DNA of 64,000 bases from Psychrobacter sp. NG254 (GCF_015277735.1 NZ_JADHDA010000003.1:310001-374000); one strand, 5' to 3'; shown: positions 52,353 to 63,676, numbered from the stretch's first letter. The notes: a model not told the origin generated them from the sequence alone. Translations and numbers: made by a program.

Positions 52353-53621
52353 TTAAAACAAAGCCAGCTGCCCGCTACGCTGATCTTTAAACTTGGTCTG
52401 CGTTTGCGCCAGTACATATTGACGAAAATTATCGCGAGTCAAATGGGCAAGATGCTCGTTTTTACCCGTCGTTGCGATAAAGTATTTGGCACGGTTAACT
52501 GCTGCGCCCATCTTTTTTAAATGGTATAGCGTCAACTGATTAAACTTGCGCGCTTTGACGATTTTTTTAGCCGTCTTTGTACCGATACCTGGGATACGCA
52601 CGATCATCTCATAAGTCGCTGTCTGGATATTAACTGGGAAATGCTCACGATGGCGTATCGCCCAAGCAAGCTTTGGGTCGCAATCTAAGTCCAAAAAAGG
52701 CGACTCCGGCTCGACAATCTCGTGCGCACCAAAACCATAAAAACGCATTAACCAATCTGCTTGATATAGACGATTCTCTCGCACCATCGGCACCGGTGTG
52801 CCAATCGCTGGGAGGCGACTGTCAGAGAGCATCGGCACGTAGCCTGAGTAGTAGACGCGCTTGAGATCATAGGTTTTGTAGAAGTGGCTCGATAGCTGAA
52901 TCACTTGCAAATCAGTCTCATTGCTGGCGCCCACTATCATTTGACTGGTTTGACCGGCTGGCGTGAACTTAGGCGCTTTTTTGTGGGTTTTACGACTCTC
53001 ACGGATGGTGATAATTTCTTCTTTTACCGTTTCCATCGGCGCTTTTAATTGGTCATGCGATTTTTCTGGCGCGAGCAAAGCGAGTCCTGATTTGGTCGGA
53101 ATCTCGATATTGACGCTCAAACGGTCAGCATATAACCCTGCTTCTAGCAGCAGTTCTTTTGAGGCGCCGGGTATGGTTTTTAGATGAATATACCCATTGA
53201 AGCGCTCACGGGTGCGTAAGAGTTTGGCGACTTCGACCAGTCGTTCCATCGTATAGTCGCCACTCTTGAAGATACCAGAGCTGAGGAATAACCCCTCAAT
53301 GTAGTTACGGCGGTAAAACTGCATGGTCAAATCAACCACTTCTTCGACACTGAATGCAGCGCGTGGGGTATCATTGCTTTTACGCGAGGTGCAATAAGCA
53401 CAGTCATAAATACAATGATTGGTCAAAAGAATTTTTAGCAAGCTGACGCAGCGCCCATCTTCGGTATAGCTGTGACAGATACCCGTTGCTGAGGCATCGC
53501 CTAGACCGCCGCCTTGGTTTTTGCGAGTACCAGCGGAGGATGAGCAGGAGACATCATACTTGGCAGCATCGGCCAAGATATTGAGTTTGCCCTGTAATCT
53601 TTCATAATTGATGTTTGCCAT
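52353..53621 (-). CDS. Putative DNA modification/repair radical SAM protein (TIGR03916 type)
   Basis: A radical SAM enzyme of 422 residues. The N-terminus MANINYERLQGKLNILADAAKYDVSCSSSAG is typical, the [4Fe-4S] motif is CIYDCAYC (Cx3Cx2C) near residue 78, and further segments are EGLFLSSGIFKSGDYTMERLVEVA, TPAGQTSQMIVGAS and YYSGYVPM. A C-terminal helix-hairpin-helix (IVRIPGIGTKTAKKIVKAR) suggests DNA binding. It forms a gene pair with the TIGR03915-like gene. I chose the ATG at 53621 from the conserved start, although its ribosome-binding site is weak; a GTG at 53672 is in frame. Confidence 0.9.
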   Translation of the reverse strand: MANINYERLQGKLNILADAAKYDVSCSSSAGTRKNQGGGLGDASATGICHSYTEDGRCVSLLKILLTNHCIYDCAYCTSRKSNDTPRAAFSVEEVVDLTMQFYRRNYIEGLFLSSGIFKSGDYTMERLVEVAKLLRTRERFNGYIHLKTIPGASKELLLEAGLYADRLSVNIEIPTKSGLALLAPEKSHDQLKAPMETVKEEIITIRESRKTHKKAPKFTPAGQTSQMIVGASNETDLQVIQLSSHFYKTYDLKRVYYSGYVPMLSDSRLPAIGTPVPMVRENRLYQADWLMRFYGFGAHEIVEPESPFLDLDCDPKLAWAIRHREHFPVNIQTATYEMIVRIPGIGTKTAKKIVKARKFNQLTLYHLKKMGAAVNRAKYFIATTGKNEHLAHLTRDNFRQYVLAQTQTKFKDQRSGQLALF

Positions 53622-53874
53622 AAGTCGCGTATTACCAATGAATGAACAGGGTGTTATTTTATCAAAATACACAGTAAGCTATTGTATTTATTGATTAAAT
53701 ATAAATAATAAACGACAACTGTTGTCGCCCGATCTATATGATTTCAGGATAGATGTGATGAGGGTTTTTAGAAGTGAGTTAGGACAATCTATTAAGAAGA
53801 CAGGGTGTTTTAAGAAAAGCCAACGCTGTCAGTATTAGATAGCGGGTCACTGTTTAACATATGACTGTCTAAAC

Positions 53875-54456
53875 CTATAACGATATAAATATTTGCTCGG
53901 CTAATAATCCCATGACTAAACCGCCAATTATAAATGCACCACCAAGTAGCATCAGTGGAATAGATAGTATCGTTAGCACCTGTGATTGGCTTTCTCTAAT
54001 TTCAATAGAGTATTGGCTCAAATCAATATCTGCCAAAGGTATGGCACCTCCTATCATCGCTTGCAATCTAAAAGTGCTCGAACCCGATATTAGCTCTAAT
54101 TCGTAATGACCAACGTCAGCTCTAAAGATAAATAGCTCCATGTTGCCAGTGGCAAAATTATTTGAGCGCGGAGATAGGAGTGAGCTGTGAAGTTTGCTTT
54201 CTTTATTGGTAGACGTATTTATAATGTGAGGGCGAAACTGTGCAAGTGGCGTTCTTTTAGACAGAGGGCCTTTGTGCCAAACGGCATAAGCCCCTGATTT
54301 TGAGACCGTAAAACGCCCTATATTAACCCGATACGGCAGCGTGAATAGTACATCGCCATTGAATGCGTTTCTTAATAGTTTAATCGCTCTAAACAAGACA
54401 AATAGGCCTATCGGAATCAGGCAGAATAGCAGTACTCTAATAGACAATATGCTCAT
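53875..54456 (-). CDS. Two-pass membrane protein of unknown function
   Basis: A 193-residue protein. A membrane segment lies at residues 5-25 (SIRVLLFCLIPIGLFVLFRA) and another near 160-185 (TILSIPLMLLGGAFIIGGLVMGLL). Between them lies a beta-rich domain of about 130 residues (FTLPYRVNIGRFTVSKSGAYAVWHKG, NMELFIFRADVGHYELELISG) that probably faces the periplasm. I do not recognise a family. The ribosome-binding site is weak. It stands alone. Confidence 0.65.
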   Translation of the reverse strand: MSILSIRVLLFCLIPIGLFVLFRAIKLLRNAFNGDVLFTLPYRVNIGRFTVSKSGAYAVWHKGPLSKRTPLAQFRPHIINTSTNKESKLHSSLLSPRSNNFATGNMELFIFRADVGHYELELISGSSTFRLQAMIGGAIPLADIDLSQYSIEIRESQSQVLTILSIPLMLLGGAFIIGGLVMGLLAEQIFISL

Positions 54457-54574
54457 GGTTCGTTTTACGCAGATATTGAGTTTGCGATAATTTTATAATA
54501 AAAAGGATGCCTAGAGTATGACTATCTAAAAAGTGAGTTTTTTAAGGATAAAATGCGGGCAGGTGTTGATCAGA

Positions 54575-54616
54575 AAAAGGTCTTGCCAACTATTAAACCA
54601 GAGGGCAAGACCTTTT
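54575..54616. terminator. Terminator after the DUF11-like gene
   Basis: AAAAGGTCTTGCC pairs perfectly with GGCAAGACCTTTT (13 bp) around a 16-base loop; T/A runs on both sides. Confidence 0.88.
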
Positions 54617-54658
54617 ATCAAATTCAATAGTTTTTAAGTTTCAAACTCAGAATTATTT

Positions 54659-55570
54659 TTACTGAACTTTGGCGCGTATGACCACCGTTTGAGCACTATT
54701 GGCATTAATATTTGCCAAGTCCCACTTAAGTCCAGAGTAACTTTCTTGCACCATCACGGTATTGCCAACTTGACCGATGGTCTGATAGGTGTCGCCGCCC
54801 ATGGTCGCAAACGTCGGTAATGAGCTGTTTAACGACACCATTTGTACACCACTTGGTAGTGATACGATGGCATTTACACTGCTGACAGGTTGCGCTGTGA
54901 TGTTGGTATAGGTGGTGTGATATTCAATGATGTCACCAGGGGCGATATGATTGGCAGGTACGGCCACTTCACGTCCATCGGCATTTTTTAGAATTTTCAT
55001 GACTTTGGTATTTGCATTGACGACACCAGGTGTACTAAAAGTAGGGGACAACTGTAAGGTATCTAAAGTCGTCGTCGTGATTTGATTGGTTACAGGCTGG
55101 CTTGTGATGACAGTCGTTGGTGCGTTCATCACAGGTAACTGAGTAGCTGCTGCGACAGGAAGTACTTGCGTCACGGTGCTGATAGGGGTAGTAATCACGT
55201 CTACTTTGGTGACACTATTGGTCGCCCGATTGGTCACTGGCACGCTAGTGACAGTCGTACTACCTTGAGTGACGACAGTATTGTTTATACCATTACTGAC
55301 ACCTTGACGAACGACATATCGTGGCACAGTGGTCGTTTGGGTCACCGCATAGGGCATGCCATCTTGCATCGTGATACCGTTTGGCGTCGCAGTAATAGTG
55401 GCTGTTTTGCCATCAGAGTATTGCTCGACCACAGTGGTGCTACCACCAGCCGATGCGCTAACGGCAATCTCGGGCGCTGCGTGAGCTGAAGAGGCCGCAA
55501 GTATCATGCCCGTTAATATGGCAGATAATGTAGTATGCAGTGCTGTCGGCTTATAAAACATCATGGTCAT
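54659..55570 (-). CDS. Secreted DUF11-like repeat protein
   Basis: A 303-residue exported protein. The signal peptide has HTTLSAILTGMILAASSAHAAPE with cleavage likely after AHA. A Thr/Val-rich low-complexity middle (residues about 60-180, many TTV, VTQ, PVT strings) is followed by a DUF11-type domain near residues 200-300: VPANHIAPGDIIEYHTTYTNITAQPVSSVNAIVSLPSGVQMV and VMVQESYSGLKWDLANINANSAQTVVIRAKVQ. DUF11 domains occur in surface and envelope proteins; the function is unknown. The ATG at 55570 has GAGGAA upstream; an open frame upstream to 55666 is rejected. Confidence 0.82.
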   Translation of the reverse strand: MTMMFYKPTALHTTLSAILTGMILAASSAHAAPEIAVSASAGGSTTVVEQYSDGKTATITATPNGITMQDGMPYAVTQTTTVPRYVVRQGVSNGINNTVVTQGSTTVTSVPVTNRATNSVTKVDVITTPISTVTQVLPVAAATQLPVMNAPTTVITSQPVTNQITTTTLDTLQLSPTFSTPGVVNANTKVMKILKNADGREVAVPANHIAPGDIIEYHTTYTNITAQPVSSVNAIVSLPSGVQMVSLNSSLPTFATMGGDTYQTIGQVGNTVMVQESYSGLKWDLANINANSAQTVVIRAKVQ

Positions 55571-56145
55571 AAAATATTCCTCAAAAATAGCAGTAAGTGA
55601 AACGACAAAAATACAACGGTAGATATAAAAAATCCCCGCTAGATGACACCAAAAAGCATGCCACATAACGGGGGTATCAGTACTGACAATAGCTAGTGTT
55701 TATGATCAGATAATCATTATTTTGAGTAAAAGTGCGACAGAATTAACTGACATCAAATCGTCTAATCTTAAAGATTTTTGGCAGCAAGTTATTTCTTACC
55801 AAAGCCCCGTTGCACTAAAAACTAAAACGATTATGCGCCAAAACAAATCATGTATAAAAGCAGCATTGTGTAACCAGAACGGTATAATTGCTACCAATAC
55901 GTAATACCGATTTTATCCAACAGATTAAGGGCTTAGGCGATCAGTTGTATCTATCACTGTTAACATCATTGCCGTTTTCAAAATATTAGCTGATTAAGAC
56001 AGCTGTCATTTAGAGAAGCAATTGTTCAAAGTTGCCGCTATTTAGAGAGTCTCTTATCTATAACGCTATGATGTAAAAGGCTACTTATCAAACTGTCTAT
56101 TATTAAGAACATCAAGTTTATAAAAGATCAAAACAGCACATTCTA
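55571..56145. other. Intergenic region between the DUF11-like gene and greA
   Basis: 575 bases, AT-rich. It holds the promoter region of the DUF11-like gene; a weak hairpin (CCCCG 55634-55638 with CGGGG 55670-55674) lies in its leader. No clear terminator is seen for greA. A 60-codon TTG-start frame on the plus strand (55722-55904) is not convincing. Confidence 0.4.
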
Positions 56146-56622
56146 CTAATCGTAGATCACTTTCATGACTTCGTATTCGACCACACCTTTTGGCGTCTCG
56201 ATACGTACTTCATCGCCTTCAAACTTGCCAATCAGACCACGAGCGATCGGTGAGTTGACTGAGATTTTGCCAGCTTTAAAGTCAGCCTCATCATCGCCAA
56301 CGATTTTGTACTGTTTTTCTTCTTCGGTGTCCATGTTTTCGATCACGACACTGACGCCAAACACGATACGGCCTTCTTTGGTCAATGTCGCAGGGTCTAT
56401 GACCTGTGCGCCACCAAGCTTGGCTTCGATATCGCGAATACGTGCTTCACAAAACCCTTGTTGCTCACGGGCAGCATGGTATTCAGCGTTTTCTTTTAGA
56501 TCGCCGTGTTCACGTGCTTCAGCAATCGATGCGGTGATGCGTGGACGATCGATGCTTTTTAACTGTTTTAATTCGGCTTCTAAAGCCGCGTGTCCTTGCG
56601 GAGTCATTGGGTAACGTTGCAT
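56146..56622 (-). CDS. greA: Transcription elongation factor GreA
   Basis: GreA rescues backtracked RNA polymerase by stimulating transcript cleavage. It has 158 residues, the standard length. The N-terminal coiled coil holds the acidic tip [24 protein letters not shown] (Asp and Glu that coordinate Mg in the polymerase channel). The C-terminal domain has [65 protein letters not shown] precedes the ATG. It follows carB on the same strand, a common arrangement, but a terminator separates them. Confidence 0.97.
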   Translation of the reverse strand: MQRYPMTPQGHAALEAELKQLKSIDRPRITASIAEAREHGDLKENAEYHAAREQQGFCEARIRDIEAKLGGAQVIDPATLTKEGRIVFGVSVVIENMDTEEEKQYKIVGDDEADFKAGKISVNSPIARGLIGKFEGDEVRIETPKGVVEYEVMKVIYD

Positions 56623-56998
56623 GTTTTTTCCTTAAGCCAATAACACCACACCACCTCCTACTCTTAGTGAATAGTGAGATGGTGTCAGTATTGTTGCAAT
56701 GGGTATGAATATAAAAAGAATGATAATTAAGATGGCGAAATGAACAAATGGGTTGCCATGAATCAGCAGGCCTCACCTTAATACAAAAATAGACGCATAT
56801 AATCTTACGTAATAAAAAGCATAGTCGCAGTTTAGCCACTATGCTTTTTGGGTCTGTCAGGTTTGAGTCTATTACAGTAAAGGTGTCGCAGATTTTGCAT
56901 CACTGAATCACAAATAAACAGTGATGCTTGAATCGGCGTTTAGGCAAGCCTAATGGTTATGCCTAATCTACTGAAATTATTCAATCAAGTCAATAGAA
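56623..56998. other. Intergenic gap between carB and greA
   Basis: 376 bases. It holds the carB terminator at 56814-56849 and presumably the greA promoter between it and 56622. Nothing else is recognised. Confidence 0.4.
56814..56849 (-). terminator. Terminator between carB and greA
   Basis: AAAAAGCATAGT pairs perfectly with ACTATGCTTTTT (12 bp) around a 12-base loop. Confidence 0.88.
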
Positions 56999-59900
56999 CT
57001 ACGCAATAGTCTTTGCTTGTTCATGTAAGTCTTGTAGTTTATAGACTTCAAATGGCAATTCAATCGCATAAGACTTACAGATGGCATCAGCCGCACCTAA
57101 AGTGGTGACGTAGAAAACTTTGCCTTGTAGCGCGCTACGGCGGATAGAGAATGAATCCTCTTGCGCCTGTTTGCCTTCTGTCGTATTGATAATCAAATCA
57201 ATGTTGCCGTTCTTTAAAGCATCGACGATATGCGGGCGACCTTCGGTTACTTTGTTGATTTGCTTGCACTCAATACCAGCGTCGCTCAGTACTTTTTGCG
57301 TACCCGTGGTTGAGACGATGTTAAAACCAAAGTCAGCAAGCTGGCGAGCGATAGGGGCAATTTGCGCTTTGTCACTGTCACGAACTGAGATAAAGACCGT
57401 TTTGATCTCACCTTCAATTGGTAAGCCTGGCAAGCGCTCGTTACTACCGATAATGGCTTTGTAGAATGCTTCACCAAAGGTTTTGCCCACGCCCATGACT
57501 TCGCCGGTTGACTTCATCTCAGGACTCAAGATAGGGTCAACACCAGGGAACTTAGCAAATGGGAATACCGCTTCTTTGACCGCATAGAATGCAGGAACGA
57601 TCTCAGTGGTAAAGCCTTGGTCTTTGAGCGAGGTGCCAGCCATACAGCGAGCAGCAATCTGTGCCAATGACGTGCCAATACATTTAGAGACAAATGGCAC
57701 GGTACGTGCGGCACGTGGGTTGACCTCAAGAATATAGACGGTTTCGCCTTTTACAGCGAACTGTACGTTCATCAGGCCAATCACGCCTAGCTCTTTTGCC
57801 ATGGCAACCGTTTGGGCGCGCATGACATCACAAAGCTCATCAGATAACGAGTAAGGCGGCAATGAACAGGCTGAGTCACCTGAGTGAACGCCAGCTTGTT
57901 CGATATGCTGCATGATACCGCCAATCACCACATCGGTGCCATCACTCACGCAGTCAACATCGACTTCGATAGCGTCATCTAAGAAGCGATCTAGTAGGAC
58001 AGGTGCTTCGTTAGAGGCTTGTACCGCAGTACGTAGGTAATGTCTTAGCTCGTCTTCGTTATAGACGATTTCCATCGCGCGGCCACCTAAGACATACGAT
58101 GGGCGTACGACCAATGGATAACCAACGTCTTTTGCTTTGACCAAACCATCTTCTAAGCTAGTCGCTAGCGCATTGGTTGGTTGAACCAAGTTCAATTGCT
58201 GAATCATGTGCTGGAAGCGTTCACGGTCTTCTGCACGGTCAATCGCATCAGGGCTAGTACCAATGATTTTGACCCCAGCGGCTTCTAGAGCGCGAGCCAG
58301 TTTCAATGGGGTTTGACCACCAAACTGTACGATCACACCATCAGGGTTTTCGATACGGACGATTTCTAGCACGTCTTCTAGCGTGATTGGCTCAAAGTAG
58401 AGACGGTCAGAGGTATCATAATCGGTTGAAACCGTTTCAGGGTTACAGTTGACCATGATGGTCTCGTAGCCGTCTTCACGCATTGCAAGGGCAGCGTGTA
58501 CACAGCAATAGTCAAATTCGATGCCTTGACCGATACGGTTAGGACCGCCACCGATGACCATGATCTTTTTGTTATTGGTTGGGTTGGCTTCACATTCGCT
58601 GTCGTACGTTGAGTACATATAAGCGGTGCTGGTGGCGAATTCTGCTGCACAGGTATCCACACGCTTATAGACTGGATAAACGTTTAGATCCCAACGTTTT
58701 TTGCGTAGCTGTTTCTGAGAGACACCAAGCAATTTGGCCAAACGCAAATCTGACAAACCTTTACGTTTAAAGCTACGTAAGTTTTTCTCGTTCAGTCCAC
58801 CAAAACCAAGTGATTTCACAGTGGCTTCTGTTTTAACAATGTCTTCTATTTGTACCAAGAACCACGGGTCAATCTTGGTGAAATTGAACACTTCATCGAC
58901 ACTCATACCGATGCGGAAGGCATCTGCAATATAATAAATGCGTTCAGGGGTTGGAATGGTTAAACGATTAACAATCTCGCTGCGTGCTTTGTCAGTACTA
59001 AGATTACCGTCTTTGATAGCGGCAAAGTCAATTTGCTCATCAAAACCATCATTGCCAGTTTCCATACCGCGTAATGCTTTTTGCATGGACTCTTGGAAGT
59101 TACGACCAATCGCCATAACTTCACCAACTGACTTCATTTGTGTTGATAGCACATTATCTGCTTGAGCGAATTTCTCAAAGTTAAAACGAGGAATCTTGGT
59201 CACGACATAATCAAGCGCAGGCTCAAAGCTAGCTGGCGTTTTGCCACCAGTGATATCGTTTTGCAACTCATCTAGGGTATAACCAATCGCCAGTTTGGCC
59301 GCGATTTTGGCAATCGGGAAGCCAGTGGCTTTTGAGGCTAGGGCAGACGAGCGTGATACACGTGGGTTCATCTCGATGACGACCATGCGGCCCGTATCAG
59401 GGTTGATGCCGAACTGGACGTTTGAGCCACCCGTTTCTACACCAATCTCACGTAGGACTGCTAATGACGCATTACGCATGATTTGATATTCTTTATCCGT
59501 CAGGGTTTGTGCTGGCGCAACGGTGATTGAATCGCCTGTATGCACACCCATTGGGTCAAAGTTTTCGATGGCACAGATGATGATACAGTTGTCGTTTTTG
59601 TCACGAACCACTTCCATCTCATACTCTTTCCAACCGATTAATGACTCATCAATAAGCAATTGATGGTTAGGAGACAAGTCAAAACCGCGCTCACAGATTT
59701 CAATGAACTCATCGCGGTTATAGGCGATACCGCCGCCTGAACCACCCATCGTGAATGAAGGACGAATGATACACGGATAGCCCATTTTTTCTTGAGTCGC
59801 AAACGCTTCTTCCATGGTTTCAGCCGTTTCAGCGCGTGGGCACTCAAGACCGATACGCTTCATGGCTTTATCAAACAAGTTGCGGTCTTCTGCCATCTCG

Positions 59901-60268
59901 ATTGAGTCTTTGGTCGCGCCAATCAACTCGCAGTTATACTTGGTCAATACACCATGCTTATCTAAATCTAATGCACAGTTTAGCGCGGTCTGTCCGCCCA
60001 TCGTTGGCAAGATAGCATCAGGACGCTCTTTGGCAATGATTTGCTCAACCGTCTGCCAAGTAATCGGCTCGATATAGGTCGCGTCAGCCATGACAGGGTC
60101 AGTCATGATGGTCGCAGGGTTTGAGTTGACCAAGATGACACGGTAGCCTTCTTCTTTTAGTGCTTTACACGCCTGTGCGCCTGAATAGTCAAACTCACAC
60201 GCTTGGCCGATGACGATAGGGCCTGCGCCAATGATAAGAATGCTTTTTATGTCGGTACGTTTTGGCAT
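56999..60268 (-). CDS. carB: Carbamoyl-phosphate synthase large subunit
   Basis: The large subunit makes carbamoyl phosphate from bicarbonate, ATP and ammonia supplied by CarA, for arginine and pyrimidine synthesis. It has 1089 residues, slightly above E. coli's 1073. Two homologous halves are visible: [17 protein letters not shown] and [17 protein letters not shown] for the two pre-ATP-grasp folds, [11 protein letters not shown] and [14 protein letters not shown], and ATP-grasp loops [12 protein letters not shown] and [11 protein letters not shown]. The C-terminal MGS-like allosteric domain follows near residue 940 ([33 protein letters not shown]). It lies about 150 bases downstream of carA. 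Confidence 0.97.
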   Translation of the reverse strand: MPKRTDIKSILIIGAGPIVIGQACEFDYSGAQACKALKEEGYRVILVNSNPATIMTDPVMADATYIEPITWQTVEQIIAKERPDAILPTMGGQTALNCALDLDKHGVLTKYNCELIGATKDSIEMAEDRNLFDKAMKRIGLECPRAETAETMEEAFATQEKMGYPCIIRPSFTMGGSGGGIAYNRDEFIEICERGFDLSPNHQLLIDESLIGWKEYEMEVVRDKNDNCIIICAIENFDPMGVHTGDSITVAPAQTLTDKEYQIMRNASLAVLREIGVETGGSNVQFGINPDTGRMVVIEMNPRVSRSSALASKATGFPIAKIAAKLAIGYTLDELQNDITGGKTPASFEPALDYVVTKIPRFNFEKFAQADNVLSTQMKSVGEVMAIGRNFQESMQKALRGMETGNDGFDEQIDFAAIKDGNLSTDKARSEIVNRLTIPTPERIYYIADAFRIGMSVDEVFNFTKIDPWFLVQIEDIVKTEATVKSLGFGGLNEKNLRSFKRKGLSDLRLAKLLGVSQKQLRKKRWDLNVYPVYKRVDTCAAEFATSTAYMYSTYDSECEANPTNNKKIMVIGGGPNRIGQGIEFDYCCVHAALAMREDGYETIMVNCNPETVSTDYDTSDRLYFEPITLEDVLEIVRIENPDGVIVQFGGQTPLKLARALEAAGVKIIGTSPDAIDRAEDRERFQHMIQQLNLVQPTNALATSLEDGLVKAKDVGYPLVVRPSYVLGGRAMEIVYNEDELRHYLRTAVQASNEAPVLLDRFLDDAIEVDVDCVSDGTDVVIGGIMQHIEQAGVHSGDSACSLPPYSLSDELCDVMRAQTVAMAKELGVIGLMNVQFAVKGETVYILEVNPRAARTVPFVSKCIGTSLAQIAARCMAGTSLKDQGFTTEIVPAFYAVKEAVFPFAKFPGVDPILSPEMKSTGEVMGVGKTFGEAFYKAIIGSNERLPGLPIEGEIKTVFISVRDSDKAQIAPIARQLADFGFNIVSTTGTQKVLSDAGIECKQINKVTEGRPHIVDALKNGNIDLIINTTEGKQAQEDSFSIRRSALQGKVFYVTTLGAADAICKSYAIELPFEVYKLQDLHEQAKTIA

Positions 60269-60421
60269 AATTAGAGCTACCTTCGTTTGGGTGATAATTT
60301 GAGTAATCTTTATTTTTGATAACGCTCGTGGCGTTTTATGCTTACCGTGCTTTATTTAATGCCGCTTGAACCGCTATGGGCAATTCAAGCGTTTACTTAT
60401 TATTTAATTATGATCAACCAT

Positions 60422-61663
60422 TTACGCTTGGGCAGTTTTAGACTGTGCCATCATATCCGCAAACTTATCAAACAATGGCGCGCAGTCATGTGGGCCAGGG
60501 CTGGCTTCTGGGTGACCTTGGAAGCTAAATACAGGCTTATTGGTCAGCTCGATACCTTGGTTGGTACCATCAAATAATGAACGGTGAGTAGATTTAACGT
60601 TGTCAGGTAGGGTGTCTTCATCAACCGCGAAACCATGGTTTTGACTGGTGATCATCACCGTACCGGTCGCTAGATCTTGTACTGGATGGTTGGCACCATG
60701 ATGGCCAGTTTTCATTTTGATGGTATCTGCACCGCTAGCCAGACCAATCAGTTGATGGCCTAAGCAGATGCCAAACGTTGGCACATCAGTTTGTTCAATG
60801 ATGTGACGTACCGCATCGATAGCGTAATCACAGGCAGCAGGGTCGCCAGGGCCGTTTGATAAGAAGATGCCATCTGGGTTTAACGCTAGCACATCCGCGA
60901 TAGGGGTCTGTGCTGGCACGACAGTTACGTGACAACCGCGGTCGACGAGCATGCGTAAGATGTTGGTCTTGCTACCGAAGTCATAAGCGACGACGTTGTA
61001 TTTAGAATCGATGTGAGTGCCGAGTTGCTTAAAGAAGCCGCCAGTACCGCTATCATGACTGCCAGGAATATCACGGTTGAGTAGGGTGTCTGACAAATCC
61101 CATGTGCCCGCTGTCCATTCGAATTTTTCTTTAGTACAGCACTCTTTTGCCAAGTCCATACCCTTGAGGCCTGCAAACCCTTGTGCCAGCTCAATCGCTT
61201 TTTGCTCATCAGCAGCGCTGATTGTCTCGCCATCTGAGGCGGTCATGATACAGCCGTTCTGTGCACCTTTATCACGTAATAGGCGAGTCAACTGACGCGT
61301 ATCAATTTCAGCGATGGCCACTGTCTCGTTACGTTGTAGATAGTCGCTAAGTGACTCTGAGTTACGAAAGTTAGAGGTTGCCATGGTGGCGTCACGGATA
61401 ATAAGACCGTCTGCCCATACTTTGTGGCCGTTGCCAGATTCGGTGTCCTCACTATTGGTGCCTGTATTACCGATATGAGGGTAAGTCAAAGTCACCAGCT
61501 GGCGGGCATAACTTGGATCGGTTAGGATTTCTTGATACCCTGTCATGGCTGTGTTAAATACCACTTCACCAATACGATGACCTAGGCTGCCGATACTGAC
61601 ACCGCGAAAGATTGTACCGTCTGCTAGTGCCAAAATTGCTTGTATTTCTGCCGATGAATTCAA
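60422..61663 (-). CDS. carA: Carbamoyl-phosphate synthase small (glutaminase) subunit, TTG start
   Basis: CarA hydrolyses glutamine and channels ammonia to CarB. It has 413 residues, longer than the usual 380, partly from an insert near residues 190-215 ([20 protein letters not shown]). Seen: [51 protein letters not shown], the catalytic Cys in [16 protein letters not shown], and [10 protein letters not shown]. The start is a TTG at 61663, with a strong GGAGG 6 bases upstream; no ATG gives a full N-terminus. It is first of carA-carB. Confidence 0.96.
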   Translation of the reverse strand: MNSSAEIQAILALADGTIFRGVSIGSLGHRIGEVVFNTAMTGYQEILTDPSYARQLVTLTYPHIGNTGTNSEDTESGNGHKVWADGLIIRDATMATSNFRNSESLSDYLQRNETVAIAEIDTRQLTRLLRDKGAQNGCIMTASDGETISAADEQKAIELAQGFAGLKGMDLAKECCTKEKFEWTAGTWDLSDTLLNRDIPGSHDSGTGGFFKQLGTHIDSKYNVVAYDFGSKTNILRMLVDRGCHVTVVPAQTPIADVLALNPDGIFLSNGPGDPAACDYAIDAVRHIIEQTDVPTFGICLGHQLIGLASGADTIKMKTGHHGANHPVQDLATGTVMITSQNHGFAVDEDTLPDNVKSTHRSLFDGTNQGIELTNKPVFSFQGHPEASPGPHDCAPLFDKFADMMAQSKTAQA

Positions 61664-62153
61664 GGATTGCCTCCGCTGTTATTGGTGAGTGCCATCATGT
61701 TTTGTTGGTCTAAAATTGCTCCGTATCCTTTTATTTACGGCATTTGACTATTGTCATATAAAGGTAGTAAAAGGGCGATACACAAAAATTTTCCACAAAA
61801 AAGCGAGAAGACATTATTGATGAAAACTACAAAACCCACTAGATAGTGAATAGGTAACTTGCATCATGTCCGCTCGCTTAGGCACAGATTTTGCGTATTA
61901 TATACAAAATAGACAGTTATAGCTAGCCGATTTACTGGATTAATAGTCATTTCATGGCTAATAACAAGGACTTTATAAAGATACTTACGTTATAAAAATA
62001 GCCTAAGCAGATATAAGCTACCTTTTCTTTTATCAAATTCGACATCGAGCGTATATTAATAGCGCTGGATTTTCACAGTTGGCTTTGCCACAATGGACAG
62101 CGCAGCACTAAACCCAATTTTTATAACTATAATGAAGATGACAAGGAATCGTT
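61664..62153. other. Divergent promoter region of carA and the gamma-carbonic-anhydrase-like gene
   Basis: 490 bases, AT-rich. A TATAAT lies at 62128-62133 just before the plus-strand gene. On the carA side a small stem (CCGTA/TACGG) lies in the leader. No known arginine or pyrimidine regulatory element was recognised by eye. Confidence 0.4.
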
Positions 62154-62690
62154 ATGATTTATCAGTATTTAGACAAAACCCCTGAGTTTGCTGTGCCATT
62201 CAACGGTTGGGTGGCAGATTCAGCGCAAGTGATGGGCGATGTATATTTAGGTCATCAAGCCAATGTGTGGTTTGGTGCGGTGATACGCGGTGACAATGAT
62301 CGTATTCATATCGGTGACTATAGTAATGTCCAAGAGAATAGCGTGATTCATACCGATGCAGGTGTCAAGGTGACCATTGGTAATTACGTCACTATCGGCC
62401 ATCTGGCTATGCTACACGGTTGTGAGATTGGTGATAATAGTTTGATTGGTATTGGTGCTGTAGTACTCAATAATGCCAAGATCGGTAAAAATTGCCTGAT
62501 AGGGGCGAAAGCCTTGATTACTGAAGGTCAGGTTATCCCAGATAACTCGCTGGTGATGGGCGCGCCTGCAAAAGTGGTCAAGACGCTAACAGATGAGCAA
62601 GCCGCTATGCTAAAAATGTCAGCGCTACATTATGCTGAGCGTTGCCAAAAATTCAAAACAGGCTTAACAGAAATAGCGATGCCTGACTAA
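62154..62690 (+). CDS. Gamma-carbonic anhydrase-like hexapeptide protein
   Basis: A 178-residue left-handed beta-helix protein of the YrdA/PaaY group. Hexapeptide repeats run through SAQVMGDVYLGHQANVWFGAVIRGDNDRIHIGDYSNVQENSVIHTDAG, GNYVTIGHLAMLHGCEIGDNSLIGIGAVVLNNAKIGKNCLIGA. The His residues of IHTD, IGHLAMLHG are the zinc ligands of gamma-carbonic anhydrases. Some members are carbonic anhydrases and others thioesterases, so the reaction is open. AAGGAAT precedes the ATG. It is divergent from carA, and bicarbonate supply to carbamoyl phosphate is a possible, unproved link. Confidence 0.88.
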   Translation: MIYQYLDKTPEFAVPFNGWVADSAQVMGDVYLGHQANVWFGAVIRGDNDRIHIGDYSNVQENSVIHTDAGVKVTIGNYVTIGHLAMLHGCEIGDNSLIGIGAVVLNNAKIGKNCLIGAKALITEGQVIPDNSLVMGAPAKVVKTLTDEQAAMLKMSALHYAERCQKFKTGLTEIAMPD

Positions 62691-62849
62691 GGGTAAGTAC
62701 ACGAGCTAATTTTAAATAGATAGACTATAGGGTGCGCGCTGTATTTAATTGATGTGCTATTTAAATGATGTACTCATCCTTAATACACAACTGTACCCAG
62801 TTTTATTAAACGATTCATATTTTTTTGCAACTAACGATAAGGTCTCATC

Positions 62850-63551
62850 ATGCAGGCAAATCAAGCACAAACACAACAAAAGCAACTGGCATTATTTGAT
62901 TTAGATCATACCTTACTTGATGTCGATAGTGATTATCTCTGGGGCGAGTATATCGTAAAGCATGACCTTGTCGATGAGGCGCAGTACCGCACTGCCAATC
63001 AGAAGTTTTATAATGACTATATCGAAGGCACACTAGACGCGACAGAGTACAATGAGTTTGTCGCACAGTTTTTGAGCAGTTTGCCGCTTGATAGACTTGA
63101 TGAGCTAAGAGAAGACTATATCAAAAGCGAAATCGAGCCACATATTCGCCCAAAAGCGATGGAAGTGTTGTGTCAGCACATTGAGCAAGGACACGAAGTC
63201 GTGATTATTTCTGCGACCAATGATTTTGTGGTCTCTGCCATTGCCAAACGTTTTGGTATAGAAGCCGCCAATGTGTTATCAACACCGCTCGAGATAAAAG
63301 ACAATCGCTATACAGGTGAGTTAGCGGACAAGCCCAATTTTAAAGAAGGTAAGATATATCATCTAGACAAATGGGTGAATAAGCAGCAGTTAGCTGGTGT
63401 TACCTTTGAAAAAACGTATGCGTATTCAGATTCTAAGAACGACATCCCATTGCTCGAATGGGCAGATGTGGCCGTTTGCGTGTCACCTGATGACGCGCTG
63501 CATGCGCATGCTCTGGCGCATCGCTGGGCAGTAGAAGATTGGTCAATATAG
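62850..63551 (+). CDS. HAD-IB family phosphatase (SerB-like)
   Basis: A 233-residue HAD hydrolase. Motif I is LALFDLDHTLLDVDSDYLW (nucleophile Asp15-x-Asp17), motif II is VVIISATNDFVV and motif III plus IV is AYSDSKNDIPLLEWAD with the preceding Lys. A helical cap (KFYNDYIEGTLDATEYNEFVAQFL) sits between motifs I and II, as in the phosphoserine-phosphatase-like HAD-IB group (often annotated CicA-like). The exact substrate is unknown. GATAAGG lies upstream of the ATG. It precedes prfB on the same strand by 125 bases. Confidence 0.9.
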   Translation: MQANQAQTQQKQLALFDLDHTLLDVDSDYLWGEYIVKHDLVDEAQYRTANQKFYNDYIEGTLDATEYNEFVAQFLSSLPLDRLDELREDYIKSEIEPHIRPKAMEVLCQHIEQGHEVVIISATNDFVVSAIAKRFGIEAANVLSTPLEIKDNRYTGELADKPNFKEGKIYHLDKWVNKQQLAGVTFEKTYAYSDSKNDIPLLEWADVAVCVSPDDALHAHALAHRWAVEDWSI

Positions 63552-63676
63552 GCTGTCCAATCCAGTAATAGTAGCAACATTAGCAATAGCGATAATTAGC
63601 GAACCATTTAGCCTCAATCTCATTTAAAATAGCGCCACATTCGTTATTTATTTTTATTAGAAAAACAGGAATATTT

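Noticed and set aside
55722-55904. A 60-codon frame with TTG start in the gap upstream of the DUF11-like gene
   Set aside because: Weak start, no clear ribosome-binding site, unremarkable composition; treated as chance.
60338-60577. A 79-codon plus-strand frame overlapping the end of carA
   Set aside because: More than half is antisense to carA and the rest is the short carA-carB spacer.
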